From assembly GCF_900104035.1 (NCBI RefSeq), contig NZ_FNIT01000001.1:310001-374000 (forward strand): a DNA stretch of 64,000 bases, in the 5' to 3' direction. The notes under the pieces are model-generated. The model saw only the letters and a program-made list of their open reading frames with translations. It was not told the origin of the DNA and did not search any database. Below, in pieces: positions 18,117 through 29,464 of this stretch (within the stretch, counting starts at the first letter, position 1; every line of letters begins with the position of its first letter). The DNA is from Aureimonas jatrophae. Its GTDB lineage: Bacteria; Pseudomonadota; Alphaproteobacteria; Rhizobiales; Rhizobiaceae. Both the position numbers and the translations under genes were made by a program.

Positions 18117-18236
18117 TTCCTGCCCCGCCGGCGGCCTCGCGCCGCCGCATTCTTCTGATCACCATGCCCTCCGACGGACGCCCCGCCGGGGCCGGCCTTC
18201 CGGCCTCGCGCGTCCCCGGCCGAACGGGAACCCACC

Positions 18237-19535
18237 ATGACCAAGCTTTCCGCCCTCGTTCTGGCGCTTGCCGCCGCCGTTGCCCTGCCGGGTGTCTCGC
18301 CCGTGCGAGCCGCCGTCGAGATCGACGTGACGCAAGGCAACGTCCAGCCGCTGCCGATCGCGTTGCCCGCCTTCCAGTCGCGCGATGGCCTCGGTGCCAA
18401 GCTCATGGAGGTGGTGACGGCCGACCTGAAGCGCTCGGGCCTGTTCGCGCCGGTGAACCCGGCCGCCTTCATTCAGAAGGACCTCAGCCCTGACCAGACG
18501 CCGCGCTTTCAGGACTGGACCGTGATCAACGCGCAGGCCCTCGTGTCGGGCCGCGTGTCGCCCGAAGCCGACGGGCGCCTGCGCGTCGAGTTCCGCCTGT
18601 GGGACACGTTCGCCGGCCAGCAGCTCGACGGACAGCAGTTCTACGCCAGCCCCGACAACTGGCGCCGCATCGCCCACATCATCGCCGACGCGATCTACGA
18701 GCGCCTGACCGGCGAGAAGGGCTACTTCGACACGCGCGTCGTGTTCGTGGACGAGACCGGCACGAAGGACAAGCGCCGCAAGCGCCTGGCCATCATGGAC
18801 CAGGACGGGGCGAACGTGCGCTACCTCAGCCAGGGCAACGACCTCGTGCTGACGCCCCGCTTCTCGCCGAACCGGCAGGAGATCACCTACATGTCGTTCG
18901 GCCAGGGCGAGCCGCGCGTCTACCTCCTGCAACTCGAGACCGGGCAGCGCGAGGTGGTCGGCAACTTCCCCGGCATGACGTTCGCGCCGCGCTTCTCGCC
19001 GGACGGGTCGAAGGTGGTCATGAGCCTCCAGCAGGAGGGCAACGCCAACCTCTACGCCATGGACCTGCGCTCGCGCGCCACGACGCGCCTGACCTCGACC
19101 TCGGCGATCGACACGTCGCCCTCGTACTCGCCGGACGGCTCCAAGATCGTCTTCGAGAGCGATCGGGGCGGGCGACCGCAGATCTACGTCATGGGCGCCG
19201 ACGGCTCGGGCCAGACCCGCATCTCCTTCGGCCAGGGCAGCTACAACACGCCCGTCTGGAGCCCGCGCGGCGACCTCATCGCCTTCACCAAGCAGTCGGG
19301 CGGTCAGTTCCAGATCGGCGTCATGCGGCCCGATGGATCGGGGGAGCGCATCCTGACCTCGTCGTTCCACGCCGAGGGTCCGACCTGGGCGCCCAACGGC
19401 CGCGTCATCATGTTCTTCCGCGATCAGGGCGGCGGACCGCAGCTCTATTCGATCGACCTGACGGGCCGCAACGAGCAGCGTGTCGGCACGCCGAACTTCG
19501 GCTCCGATCCGGCCTGGTCGCCGTCGCTCGAATAG
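18237..19535 (+). CDS. tolB: Tol-Pal protein TolB
   Basis: Periplasmic beta-propeller that binds Pal and outer-membrane porins. The 432-residue product has a cleaved signal peptide (cleavage after SPVRA), an N-terminal alpha/beta domain ([13 protein letters not shown]), and a C-terminal propeller with repeated blades such as [46 protein letters not shown] and [11 protein letters not shown]. Length is normal. The 120-bp gap from tolA contains Gly/Pro-coding-like G+C-rich DNA and no clear promoter. Confidence 0.97.
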   Translation: MTKLSALVLALAAAVALPGVSPVRAAVEIDVTQGNVQPLPIALPAFQSRDGLGAKLMEVVTADLKRSGLFAPVNPAAFIQKDLSPDQTPRFQDWTVINAQALVSGRVSPEADGRLRVEFRLWDTFAGQQLDGQQFYASPDNWRRIAHIIADAIYERLTGEKGYFDTRVVFVDETGTKDKRRKRLAIMDQDGANVRYLSQGNDLVLTPRFSPNRQEITYMSFGQGEPRVYLLQLETGQREVVGNFPGMTFAPRFSPDGSKVVMSLQQEGNANLYAMDLRSRATTRLTSTSAIDTSPSYSPDGSKIVFESDRGGRPQIYVMGADGSGQTRISFGQGSYNTPVWSPRGDLIAFTKQSGGQFQIGVMRPDGSGERILTSSFHAEGPTWAPNGRVIMFFRDQGGGPQLYSIDLTGRNEQRVGTPNFGSDPAWSPSLE

Positions 19536-19552
19536 CGGTCCCGCTGTCCGCG

Positions 19553-19567
19553 TTTAGGGGCCGTTAA
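19553..19567 (+). promoter_or_regulatory. CtrA-like site upstream of pal
   Basis: TTTA-GGGGCCG-TTAA matches the CtrA consensus TTAA-N7-TTAA except for one base and lies about 57 bp before the pal ATG, between tolB and pal. ctrA is present in this window. Regulation of pal by CtrA here is a hypothesis; four-base half-sites arise by chance, though less often in DNA this rich in G+C. Confidence 0.35.
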
Positions 19568-19623
19568 CTCCGAACATGGTAAACGGGACCCATCGAAATT
19601 CCATCGAATGCAAGGAGACGGCC

Positions 19624-20172
19624 ATGCGCCGCATCGTGACTGGGGCCCACGGCCGGATCGCGCTCGCACTTGTTGCGGCGCTCTCGCTCTCGGCCTGCGC
19701 CAAGAAGAATAACGCGCTGCCCGACAACGCGGCAGGCCTCGGCCTCGGCGGGGCCGGCGGCATGGGCGGCGCCGGCGGCATGGGCGGCGCGGGCTCGGCG
19801 GCGCCGGGCACCACCCAGGACTTCACCGTCAACGTCGGCGACCGCATCTTCTTCGACACGGACTCGACCTCGATCCGCGCCGATGCGCAACAGACGCTCG
19901 CCCGCCAGGCCCAGTGGCTGAACCAGTACCCGCGCTACCAGATCGTGGTGGAGGGTCATGCCGACGAGCGCGGAACGCGCGAGTACAACCTCGCGCTTGG
20001 CGCCCGCCGGGCCGCCGCGACCCGCGACTACCTCGCGTCGCAGGGCGTGTCGTCGAACCGCATGCGCACCATCTCCTACGGCAAGGAGCGTCCGGTCGCC
20101 GTGTGCGACGACATTTCGTGCTGGTCGCAGAACCGCCGCGCGGTCACGGTGCTTTCCGGCGCCGGCTCCTGA
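19624..20172 (+). CDS. pal: Peptidoglycan-associated lipoprotein Pal
   Basis: Outer-membrane lipoprotein that anchors peptidoglycan through an OmpA-like domain and binds TolB. The 182-residue product has lipobox LSAC near residue 22. A flexible Gly-rich linker with the repeated unit GGAGGM follows, then the OmpA C-terminal domain with FFDTDSTSIRADA, VVEGHADERGTREYN and LALGARRAAATRDYL. The Asp and Arg that bind diaminopimelate are present. ATG 19624 was preferred over 19576, which would add 16 residues before the signal. Confidence 0.96.
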   Translation: MRRIVTGAHGRIALALVAALSLSACAKKNNALPDNAAGLGLGGAGGMGGAGGMGGAGSAAPGTTQDFTVNVGDRIFFDTDSTSIRADAQQTLARQAQWLNQYPRYQIVVEGHADERGTREYNLALGARRAAATRDYLASQGVSSNRMRTISYGKERPVAVCDDISCWSQNRRAVTVLSGAGS

Positions 20173-20225
20173 TCGGGCACCGGATACCGCACTGCGGCTT
20201 TTCGGTCACACAGATGCAGGTGAAG

Positions 20226-20245
20226 CGGCCCTTCGGGGCCGTTTT
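20226..20245 (+). terminator. Rho-independent terminator after pal
   Basis: CGGCCC-TTCG-GGGCCG followed by TTTT: a six-pair stem with a stable UUCG tetraloop about 55 bp after pal. It separates the tol-pal transcript from cpoB. Confidence 0.8.
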
Positions 20246-20398
20246 GCGTTTGTCGGTTGCCGCATGTGTTACGTCGGTCAAACTTTGGACGCCTTCGGTC
20301 CGTCCCTCTCCAACCCGACGCTTGCGACCGCAGCCGCCGCCGGGGAAGGGGTTTGGCCGGGACGCGGCGCCCTTGGCTCCCGAAGGTCGTATCCGCGC

Positions 20399-21388
20399 AT
20401 GGCCCAGTCCCGACTTCTGCTTCCGATCCTTGCCGTGGCTCTTGGTGCCACCGCCGCGCCGACGCATGCCATTGAACTGCCGTTCGGCTTCGGCGGGTCC
20501 GATCGCGCGGCCACGCAGCCGGCGCAGGCGGCGCCCGCGGTCCGCATGGCGCAGGCCGGCGACGGCGGGGTTCGGCTCTCCCAGGTCGAGGAAGAGATGC
20601 GGCGCCTGACCGGAAAGGTCGAGGAGCTGAGCTTCCTGGTGCTTCAGTTGCAGGAGCAGCTTCGCAAGACGCAGGAAGACAACGAGTTCCGCTTCCAGGA
20701 TCTGGAGAAGGGTTCGGGCGGCAGCGGCACGAACGCGTCCGCTCCCCAGCGCAAGACCGAGCTGACGCCGCCGGTCGCGCCCGCGACGCCCGAGACGACC
20801 GCGCCGGCGACCTCGTCGCGCGTCGCCTCGGTCGCCACGCCGAGCGCCAACGATGCCACGTCGCCGCGTGCCGCGGCACCCGCTGCCGCTCCGCAGACCG
20901 ACGAGATCGGCGCGCTTCTGAACGGCGCCGCCGTGTCGCAGCCGTTGCCCTCGACCGAGCCCAGCGTGCCGCCGTCCGACAAGGTCGCCTCGATCCGCAC
21001 CGAGGGACCGGTCGAACTCTACAGCCTCGGCTACAACTACATGCTGGCCGGCGACTACCATCTCGCCGAGACCACCTTCCGCCAGTACACCCAGACCTAT
21101 CCCAGCTCGTCGGATGCGCCGGACGCGCAGTACTGGCTGGGCGAGGCGCTCTACGCGCAGGCCAAGTATCGCGACGCCGCGGAGGTCTTCCTGAACGCCC
21201 AGAAGGCGCATCCCCAAGCCCCCAAGGCGCCGGAGATGATGCTGAAGCTCGGCATGTCGCTCGCCCGCCTCGACAATCGCGAGACGGCCTGCGTCACCTA
21301 CGGCGAGGTGTCGCGTCGCTATCCCGCGATGAGCGCCAACGTGAAGCGCAAGCTGCAGGCCGAGGAGAAGTCGGCCAGCTGCTCCTGA
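20399..21388 (+). CDS. cpoB: Cell division coordinator CpoB (YbgF)
   Basis: Periplasmic protein that coordinates outer-membrane constriction with peptidoglycan synthesis at division. The 329-residue product has a signal peptide (MAQSRLLLPILAVALG, cleavage near THA), an N-terminal coiled coil (LSQVEEEMRRLTGKVEELS), a long Thr/Ala/Pro-rich linker, and a C-terminal TPR region with YSLGYNYMLAGDYHLAETTF and PDAQYWLGEALYAQAKYRDA. It ends the tol-pal group. The 226-bp gap from pal carries the pal terminator. Confidence 0.93.
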   Translation: MAQSRLLLPILAVALGATAAPTHAIELPFGFGGSDRAATQPAQAAPAVRMAQAGDGGVRLSQVEEEMRRLTGKVEELSFLVLQLQEQLRKTQEDNEFRFQDLEKGSGGSGTNASAPQRKTELTPPVAPATPETTAPATSSRVASVATPSANDATSPRAAAPAAAPQTDEIGALLNGAAVSQPLPSTEPSVPPSDKVASIRTEGPVELYSLGYNYMLAGDYHLAETTFRQYTQTYPSSSDAPDAQYWLGEALYAQAKYRDAAEVFLNAQKAHPQAPKAPEMMLKLGMSLARLDNRETACVTYGEVSRRYPAMSANVKRKLQAEEKSASCS

Positions 21389-21420
21389 GGCACGCAAGGG
21401 CGGCGCCGACGCTTCCGCCC

Positions 21421-22698
21421 CTGACCGATGACATCCGGCGCAGCCTGGAGCGGACGGATGCGTCGCGCCGCCTGAAGCCCGGCCTGCTCGTCGCGGTGTC
21501 GGGCGGACCCGACTCGCTCGCCCTTCTGATCGCCGCGTCGCAACTGGCCGGTGATCGTCCGGTTCGAGCCGCGACCGTCGATCATGCGCTGCGACCTGGG
21601 TCGGATCGCGAGGCGGCGAGGGTGGCGGACTGGTGCTCCGAACTCGCGATTCCCCATCGAACGCTTGTCTGGCGCCATCCGGACCGGCCGCTCCGCAATC
21701 TCCAGGCGGAAGCGCGCGCCGCCCGATACGCGCTCCTGGCCGCCGAGGCGCGTCGCTGCGGCGCCGGCGTCGTTCTGACCGCCCACCACCGCCATGACCA
21801 GGCCGAGACGCATCTCCTTCTGCGGGCTCGCGGCGCGCGAGGCGGGGCGCTGGCGGCGATGCGCGTCTGGCGCGATCTGGAGCCGGGCGTCGTTGTGGTG
21901 CGCCCCTTTCTCGGTCGCGTTCCGGCCGATCTCGCGCTTTGGCCCGCCGACGCCGGTTGGCAACCGATCCTGGACCCGAGCAATCTCGACGGGCGGTTCG
22001 CGCGCGTCCGCCTGCGCAGCGCGATGTCGGACGACGAGCGCGCGGCGGCTCTCGCTGCCGCCGCCGACGCCGCCCGCCTGCGCGAGGCCGACGACCGGAA
22101 CCTTGCGGATCAACTCGGTACGCTCTCCGAGGCGGGACGTCTGAACGTCGACCTCGACGCCTCGATCGGAATGCCGGACGACTGGCACGGTCTCGGCGAC
22201 CGCGTTCTCGCGCGCGCCATCACCGTGGCTGGAGGCGCGTTGCATTCGCCGTCGCCCGACGCGCTCGACCGCCTTCGACACGCAGTGGCGCAGCAGGGTC
22301 GGGCCACGCTGAACGGCTGTGTCGCAGACGTCCGGCGCGGCCGGCTCCGCTTGTCGCGCGAGTTCGGACGCACGGGACTGCCGCAAGCGGTTGCGGGCGA
22401 CGACGGATTGGCGATCTTCGATCGGCGTTTTGTGGTCGGACCGCTTCCCGGGCAGAGTGTCGTGGAAGGCGATGGCGCGAATGTGAAGGCCCGCACGCAT
22501 CCCGCCGTCCGCGACCCAATGGGCGAACTGCGGCCGTTGCGGCTGGCCGCCGGACCGTTGCCGCGCGGATCCGCGCCGGAAGCGGCCTGCTGTGCGGGCT
22601 GGCGCCTCTGGGCCGACCTTCCGGGACCCATGCCGGTGGGGTTAACCCCACAGCCCCAAATTGCCGCAAACGGGACCTTGGCTGTTGGCAAGGTTTGA
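21421..22698 (+). CDS. tilS: tRNA(Ile)-lysidine synthase, start codon unusual
   Basis: N-type ATP pyrophosphatase that modifies the wobble cytidine of tRNA-Ile(CAU) to lysidine. The PP-loop SGGPDS and downstream blocks TVDHALRPGS, LVWRHPD and TAHHRHDQAETHLLLRARG are clear. From GTG 21496 the protein would begin inside the PP-loop strand (MSGGPDS), removing residues the fold needs. The frame continues upstream as LTDDIRRSLERT...LKPGLLVAVSGGPDS without any ATG, GTG or TTG. CTG 21421, 32 bp after cpoB, is proposed as the start (about 425 residues). Ribosome site is weak (aaggg, ~20 bp away). The C-terminal half is divergent, as common for TilS. Confidence 0.85.
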   Translation: MTDDIRRSLERTDASRRLKPGLLVAVSGGPDSLALLIAASQLAGDRPVRAATVDHALRPGSDREAARVADWCSELAIPHRTLVWRHPDRPLRNLQAEARAARYALLAAEARRCGAGVVLTAHHRHDQAETHLLLRARGARGGALAAMRVWRDLEPGVVVVRPFLGRVPADLALWPADAGWQPILDPSNLDGRFARVRLRSAMSDDERAAALAAAADAARLREADDRNLADQLGTLSEAGRLNVDLDASIGMPDDWHGLGDRVLARAITVAGGALHSPSPDALDRLRHAVAQQGRATLNGCVADVRRGRLRLSREFGRTGLPQAVAGDDGLAIFDRRFVVGPLPGQSVVEGDGANVKARTHPAVRDPMGELRPLRLAAGPLPRGSAPEAACCAGWRLWADLPGPMPVGLTPQPQIAANGTLAVGKV

Positions 22699-22781
22699 GC
22701 GGCCACCTATCTTCACGCCTGATGTCGTGGCGTCACCGCACGTCTCGTGCGTGAAGCCCCGGCGCTATCCCAGGACGGATA

Positions 22782-24719
<1,938 letters not shown>

Positions 24720-24747
24720 GGCGGCGGTCTTCCAGCGGAGTTGGGGG

Positions 24748-24778
24748 AGGGGCGGTGCCGCAAGGTTGCCGCCCCTTT
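24748..24778 (+). terminator. Terminator after ftsH
   Basis: AGGGGCGG...CCGCCCCT hairpin with a gcaa-type loop region and a short T-run (TTT), 30 bp after the ftsH stop. Stem contains a small internal mismatch (gtgcc/ggttgc). Confidence 0.7.
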
Positions 24779-24882
24779 CGCATGCGACCATCACGCTTCT
24801 CGTCGCTCTGCGGCAAGTCTTTACTCGCCGATGGTAGAATCGCCGGGATAAACGGAACGCTCGACAGTCAAGGAGACGCGCG

Positions 24883-26229
24883 ATGGCGAAGAGCTATTTC
24901 GGCACGGACGGCATTCGCGGACGGGCCAACCGTCATCCCATGACGCCCGAGATCGCCATGAAGGTCGGCATGGCCGCGGGGCTCGCCTTCCGTCGCGGCA
25001 ACTACCGCCATCGCGTCGTGATCGGCAAGGACACGCGCCTGTCGGGCTACATGCTGGAGCCCGCGCTCTGCGCCGGATTCACCGCCGTCGGCGTCGACGT
25101 CCTGATGCTCGGCCCGATCCCGACGCCCGCCGTCGCAATGCTGACGCGCTCCATGCGCGCCGATATCGGCGTGATGATCTCCGCCTCGCACAACCCGTTC
25201 GAGGACAACGGCATCAAGCTCTTCGGCCCGGACGGCTACAAGCTGTCCGACGAGGTCGAGACCGAGATCAACCGTCTGATCGACGAGGACCTGTCGAAGC
25301 GCCTCGCCGATGGGGCGCATCTCGGGCGCGCTCGGCGCTACGACGACGGCGGCCGTGACCGCTACGTCGAGTTCGCCAAGCGCACGCTGCCGCGCGACCT
25401 GACGCTGGACGGTGTGCGCGTCGCCATCGACTGCGCCAACGGTGCCGCGTACCGCGTGGCACCCGACGTCTTGTGGGAGCTGGGCGCCGACGTCGTGAAG
25501 CTCGGCGTCGAGCCGAACGGAACCAACATCAACCTGAACTGCGGCTCCACCAGTCCCGCGACGCTGTGCGCCAAGGTGCGCGAGGTGCGGGCCGATATCG
25601 GCATCGCGCTCGACGGCGACGCGGACCGGGTGCTGGTGGTGGACGAGCACGGCGAGGTCGTCGACGGCGACCAGATCATGGCCGTGATCGGCGAGGCCTG
25701 GGCGCAGGACGGGCGCCTCGCCGCCGGTGGCGTTGTCGCCACGATCATGTCGAACCTTGGCCTCGAGCGCTTCCTGAACGAGCGGCAGATCCAGCTGGCT
25801 CGCACGAAGGTCGGCGATCGCTACGTGGTCGAGCATATGCGCCAGCACGGCTACAACGTGGGCGGCGAGCAATCGGGGCACATCGTCCTGTCGGACTACG
25901 GCACGACCGGCGACGGTCTGGTCTCCGCGCTGCAGCTTCTGGCTCTCGTGCGCAAGGCGGGCGGTACGGTGTCGGAGGTGTGCCGCAAGTTCGAGCCGGT
26001 GCCGCAGGTTCTGAAGAACGTGCGCGTGGCGGGCGGCGAGCCGCTGGAGAACACGGCGGTGCGCGATGCGATCGACGCGGCTCTGGCGCAGCTCGGCACG
26101 AGCGGCCGGCTCGTGATCCGACCGAGCGGAACCGAACCGCTGATCCGCGTCATGGCAGAGGGCGACGATCCGCAACTCGTCAACACCGTGGTCGACGACA
26201 TCATCGGCGCACTGAAGCGCGCGGCCTGA
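24883..26229 (+). CDS. glmM: Phosphoglucosamine mutase
   Basis: Interconverts glucosamine-6-phosphate and glucosamine-1-phosphate on the way to UDP-N-acetylglucosamine for peptidoglycan and LPS. The 448-residue product begins with [12 protein letters not shown], has the phosphoserine loop in [14 protein letters not shown] (Ser102 region), the metal loop in LDGDADRVL, the sugar-binding GGEQSGHI, and the phosphate-binding [12 protein letters not shown]. Length is normal. It follows ftsH, the usual arrangement. Confidence 0.98.
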   Translation: MAKSYFGTDGIRGRANRHPMTPEIAMKVGMAAGLAFRRGNYRHRVVIGKDTRLSGYMLEPALCAGFTAVGVDVLMLGPIPTPAVAMLTRSMRADIGVMISASHNPFEDNGIKLFGPDGYKLSDEVETEINRLIDEDLSKRLADGAHLGRARRYDDGGRDRYVEFAKRTLPRDLTLDGVRVAIDCANGAAYRVAPDVLWELGADVVKLGVEPNGTNINLNCGSTSPATLCAKVREVRADIGIALDGDADRVLVVDEHGEVVDGDQIMAVIGEAWAQDGRLAAGGVVATIMSNLGLERFLNERQIQLARTKVGDRYVVEHMRQHGYNVGGEQSGHIVLSDYGTTGDGLVSALQLLALVRKAGGTVSEVCRKFEPVPQVLKNVRVAGGEPLENTAVRDAIDAALAQLGTSGRLVIRPSGTEPLIRVMAEGDDPQLVNTVVDDIIGALKRAA

Positions 26230-26365
26230 CGGCGGGCGTTTCGTCTCCGCGAAGCATCCGGGAAGAGGGCAGGGCCAGTAAACCGACCATTAATCATTAA
26301 TCTTTAGATTTGCTCGTATCGCGGGACCCAAGCCGCGCGATCGTGCAAATCTGGAGATCTCAGCA

Positions 26366-27196
26366 ATGGCTCGGCTTGCCTTCGGCCTCTTGGCCTCGGC
26401 CCTGTTTCTGCCCACCCTTTCGCAGGCTGCGGACATCATCGAACCGATCCCGGTCGTTGAGCCCGCGCCCTACAGCGGCTGGTACATCCGCGGTGATGTC
26501 GGCTACGTCTTCGAGTCCAAGACCGATGGTCACTGGGCGTTCTACAACCAGTTCCCAGGCGTCGAGGGCATCGACGACTACTACCGCTACGACGAGCTCC
26601 GGCTCGACTCGACGGCCAGCTTCGGCGCCGGCGTCGGCTATCGCTTCTCGGACATGTTCCGTGTGGACGCGACGGTCGACTACTTCCGCACCGACGTGAA
26701 CGGCAAGACCAAGTGCCCGCTCATGATCAAGACCGACTACGCGCACGGTCTCGGGCCCTTCGACGAGTGCGACTACTACAACAAGTCCGAGGCCGACGTC
26801 TGGACGATCATGGCGAACGCCTATGTCGACCTGCCGACCTTCGGCATCGTCACGCCCTACCTCGGCGCCGGTATCGGCACCGCCTATGTCGGCTATGACG
26901 ACGTCAAGACGCAGGAGAAGTGCCCGACCTGCAAGCCCGGCTACGTGCCCTATACCAGCACCAGCACCGGCGCCGACGACTGGCGCTTCGCGACCTCGCT
27001 GATGGCCGGCGCGAGCGTGGACCTGACGCAGAGCCTCGCGCTCGACGTCGGCTACCGCTACACGAAGATCTACGAAGGCGACGCCTGGGACTACGACTCG
27101 GCCGACAAGTCCTTCGGGGCGGTCGGCGTCCAGACCAAGGACAACGGCTTCGACATCCACGCGATCCGCGCGGGTCTGCGCTACTCGTTCTTCTGA
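26366..27196 (+). CDS. Outer-membrane beta-barrel protein (Omp25-like)
   Basis: A 276-residue predicted outer-membrane barrel. A signal peptide ends near SQAAD, then SGWYIRGDVGYVFES opens the barrel. Alternating strands such as DSTASFGAGVGYRFSDMFRVDATVDYF and SLALDVGYRYTKI follow, and it ends in an aromatic (LRYSFF). Two loop regions carry Cys pairs (KCPLMI...DECDYY and EKCPTCKPG), unusual for this family and suggestive of disulfide-braced loops. Upstream is an AT-rich stretch with a tandem CATTAAT repeat (26288-26301). A paralogue lies directly downstream. Confidence 0.87.
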   Translation: MARLAFGLLASALFLPTLSQAADIIEPIPVVEPAPYSGWYIRGDVGYVFESKTDGHWAFYNQFPGVEGIDDYYRYDELRLDSTASFGAGVGYRFSDMFRVDATVDYFRTDVNGKTKCPLMIKTDYAHGLGPFDECDYYNKSEADVWTIMANAYVDLPTFGIVTPYLGAGIGTAYVGYDDVKTQEKCPTCKPGYVPYTSTSTGADDWRFATSLMAGASVDLTQSLALDVGYRYTKIYEGDAWDYDSADKSFGAVGVQTKDNGFDIHAIRAGLRYSFF

Positions 27197-27228
27197 TCCG
27201 AACCGCTTCGCGTTCGAATACGACCGGG

Positions 27229-27257
27229 AAGGGCCGCTCCGAAAGGGGCGGCCCTTC
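27229..27257 (+). terminator. Terminator after first omp gene
   Basis: AAGGGCCGCTCC-GAAA-GGGGCGGCCCTT: a 12-pair stem with a GNRA tetraloop, followed only by CTTG. It lies 32 bp after the stop and should end the first omp transcript. Confidence 0.8.
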
Positions 27258-27379
27258 TTGCGTCCGGGCACAAGCTCCGCACCATAGCTCGCCCCTAGGG
27301 TCCGGCGACCGATCCCCCCGATAGCATCCGCCCGCCGGCCGCCACGCCGGCAAAGGCGGGTGAAGCCGAGGCCGCCCGC

Positions 27380-28144
27380 ATGACCCTCCGAAGCCTTCTG
27401 ACCGTCTCCGTTGCGGTCCTGATACCCGTCGTCGGCCATGCCGCGGATGTGGACCTTCTGGCGAGCGCACCGGAGGTCGAACTGGCCGAGACGCGCTCGG
27501 GCTTCTACCTGCGCGGCGACGTTTTCTACGACGTTTCGAGCGATCTCGACGGCACCCGTGCGATTGCGCAAGGCAACGCCCTCGCCACCGGCCCCCTGCG
27601 CGGCGAGTTGGAGGAGGGGGCGAGCTTCGGCCTCGGGCTCGGCTATCGGTTCACCGATATGCTGCGCGCCGACCTGACCGTCGGCTATGGCGAGCGCGAC
27701 GTCGCCACGAACGCCTTTGCGGTTCCGGGCTGCGGTTCGATCTGTCTGGCGCGCGACGCGGGCTCCGCGCATAGCTGGAACGTTCTGGCCAGCGCGTATC
27801 TGGACCTCGGCACGGTTGCGGGCTTCACGCCCTATGTCGGTGCCGGGCTCGGCGCGGTTCGCATCGACTACGACGACATAGCCCTGACCACCTGCGGCCT
27901 GACCGGCTGCCAAGCCATCGACGCAGAGGGCGAGCGTGACTGGCGCTTCGCCTACGCGCTCGACGCGGGCGTCGCCTACGACCTGACCGAGGCGCTGACG
28001 CTCGACCTCGGATACCGCTATCTCGACACCGAAGGCGGACAGGCGTGGAGCGTCCGCTCGTCCGGTGGCGCGATGGTCGCCGTCTCCGACGACGGACCGG
28101 ATCAGCACGCGCTCCGCATCGGGCTGCGCTACCGCTTTCAGTGA
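27380..28144 (+). CDS. Outer-membrane beta-barrel protein, paralogue
   Basis: A 254-residue predicted barrel similar in layout to the preceding gene. Signal peptide ends near GHAAD; RSGFYLRGDVFYDVSSD is the first strand; FGLGLGYRFTDMLRADLTVGYGERD and LTLDLGYRYLDTE are later strands; it ends LRYRFQ. Two loop Cys pairs appear (CGSIC and CGLTGC) in places comparable to those in the upstream protein. The pair probably arose by duplication with divergence. Porin, adhesin or structural role cannot be told apart. Confidence 0.85.
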   Translation: MTLRSLLTVSVAVLIPVVGHAADVDLLASAPEVELAETRSGFYLRGDVFYDVSSDLDGTRAIAQGNALATGPLRGELEEGASFGLGLGYRFTDMLRADLTVGYGERDVATNAFAVPGCGSICLARDAGSAHSWNVLASAYLDLGTVAGFTPYVGAGLGAVRIDYDDIALTTCGLTGCQAIDAEGERDWRFAYALDAGVAYDLTEALTLDLGYRYLDTEGGQAWSVRSSGGAMVAVSDDGPDQHALRIGLRYRFQ

Positions 28145-28216
28145 TGCGACCCGTCGCGCGGCGGAACCCGAGCTCCCTCAGATTGTCGCTTGACGCGGCT
28201 CCCGCTTCCGGCCTAT

Positions 28217-28272
28217 CGCCGTCAGCGGGACACGCCTCCCCAACGAGGCGCTTCTATCTGTAAGGGTAGCTT
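28217..28272 (+). ncRNA. serC RNA motif (leader of serC)
   Basis: The leader contains the hairpin CGCCTC-CCCAAC-GAGGCG (28233-28250) flanked by GTCAGCGGGACA and CTTCTATCTGTAAGGG, ending a few bases before the serC ATG. This matches my recollection of the serC RNA motif, a conserved alphaproteobacterial structure found in front of serC-serA operons. Its ligand or mechanism is not established to my knowledge. Boundaries are approximate; a covariance search with the serC model would decide. Confidence 0.72.
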
Positions 28273-28275
28273 CAG

Positions 28276-29451
28276 ATGGCCAATGCCGCCAAGCCGGACC
28301 TGCGTCCGGCCGACCCCCGCTTTTCCTCCGGCCCCTGCGCCAAGCGTCCCGGCTGGACGCTGAGCGCCCTGAGCGATGCACCGCTCGGCCGCTCGCATCG
28401 CGCCAAGCTCGGCAAATCGAAGCTGGCTCAGGCGATCGAGGACACCCGCGAGATCCTCCAGGTTCCCGCCGACTACCGCATCGGCATCGTTCCGGCCTCC
28501 GACACGGGCGCCGTGGAGATGGCCATGTGGTCGCTGCTCGGCGCGCGCCCCGTCGACATGGTCGCCTGGGAGAGCTTCGGTTCGGGCTGGGTGACCGACG
28601 CGGTGAAGCAGCTGAAGCTCGAGAACGCTCGCGTTCTGGAAGCCGGCTACGGCGAGATCGTCGACTTCGCCGATGTGAACTTCGACCACGACGTCGTCTT
28701 CACGTGGAACGGCACCACGTCCGGCGTACGCGTTCCCAACGGCGACGCCATTCCGGCCGACCGCCAGGGCCTGACGATCTGCGACGCCACCTCGGCCGCC
28801 TTCGCCCAGGACCTTCCCTACGACAAGCTCGATGTCGTCACCTTCTCCTGGCAGAAGGTGATGGGCGGCGAGGCGGCCCACGGCATGCTGATCCTCAGCC
28901 CGCGCGCGGTGGAGCGGCTTCTTACCTACAAGCCGGCGTGGCCTCTGCCGAAGATCTTCCGCCTCACCTCGGGCGGCAAGCTGATCGAGGGCATCTTCAA
29001 GGGCGAGACGATCAACACGCCCTCGATGCTCTGCGTCGAGGACTATCTGGACGCGCTCAACTGGGGCAAGCGCATCGGCGGCCTCGAAGCCCTCAAGGCG
29101 CGGGCCGACGCGAACCTTGCGGTGATCGAGCGCTTCGTCGACGAGAACAGCTGGATCGGCTTCCTGGCCAAGGATCCGGCCACGCGCTCCAACACGTCGG
29201 TCTGCCTCCAGTTCACCGATCCCGCGCTCGTCAACCTGCCGCGTGAGGCGCAGGACGCCTTCGCCAAGGGCGTGGCCACCCTCTTGGAGAAGGAGGGCGT
29301 CGCTCTCGACATCGGCAGCTACCGCGATGCGCCTCCGGGCCTGCGCATCTGGTGCGGCGCGACCGTGGAGACCGCCGCGGTCGAGGCGTTGATGCCGTGG
29401 ATCAGCTACGCTTACCAGGCGCAGAAGGCCGCGCTCGCGCAGGCCGCCTGA
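28276..29451 (+). CDS. serC: Phosphoserine aminotransferase
   Basis: PLP enzyme converting 3-phosphohydroxypyruvate to phosphoserine in serine synthesis; also used in pyridoxine synthesis. The 391-residue product belongs to the alphaproteobacterial subtype. Visible features are [18 protein letters not shown] at the start, GRSHR, and the PLP lysine at 194 in [15 protein letters not shown]. It is preceded by the serC RNA motif and followed 13 bp later by alaE, then serA. Confidence 0.97.
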   Translation: MANAAKPDLRPADPRFSSGPCAKRPGWTLSALSDAPLGRSHRAKLGKSKLAQAIEDTREILQVPADYRIGIVPASDTGAVEMAMWSLLGARPVDMVAWESFGSGWVTDAVKQLKLENARVLEAGYGEIVDFADVNFDHDVVFTWNGTTSGVRVPNGDAIPADRQGLTICDATSAAFAQDLPYDKLDVVTFSWQKVMGGEAAHGMLILSPRAVERLLTYKPAWPLPKIFRLTSGGKLIEGIFKGETINTPSMLCVEDYLDALNWGKRIGGLEALKARADANLAVIERFVDENSWIGFLAKDPATRSNTSVCLQFTDPALVNLPREAQDAFAKGVATLLEKEGVALDIGSYRDAPPGLRIWCGATVETAAVEALMPWISYAYQAQKAALAQAA

Positions 29452-29464
29452 GGGCGAGCGGCTT

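Noticed and set aside
18117-18236. Possible small gene or RNA between tolA and tolB
   Set aside because: G+C-rich with no start, no signal peptide and no convincing structure.
26288-26301. Tandem CATTAAT repeat upstream of the first barrel gene, considered as CtrA site
   Set aside because: Spacing is TTAA-N3-TTAA, not N7. Probably just an AT-rich promoter.
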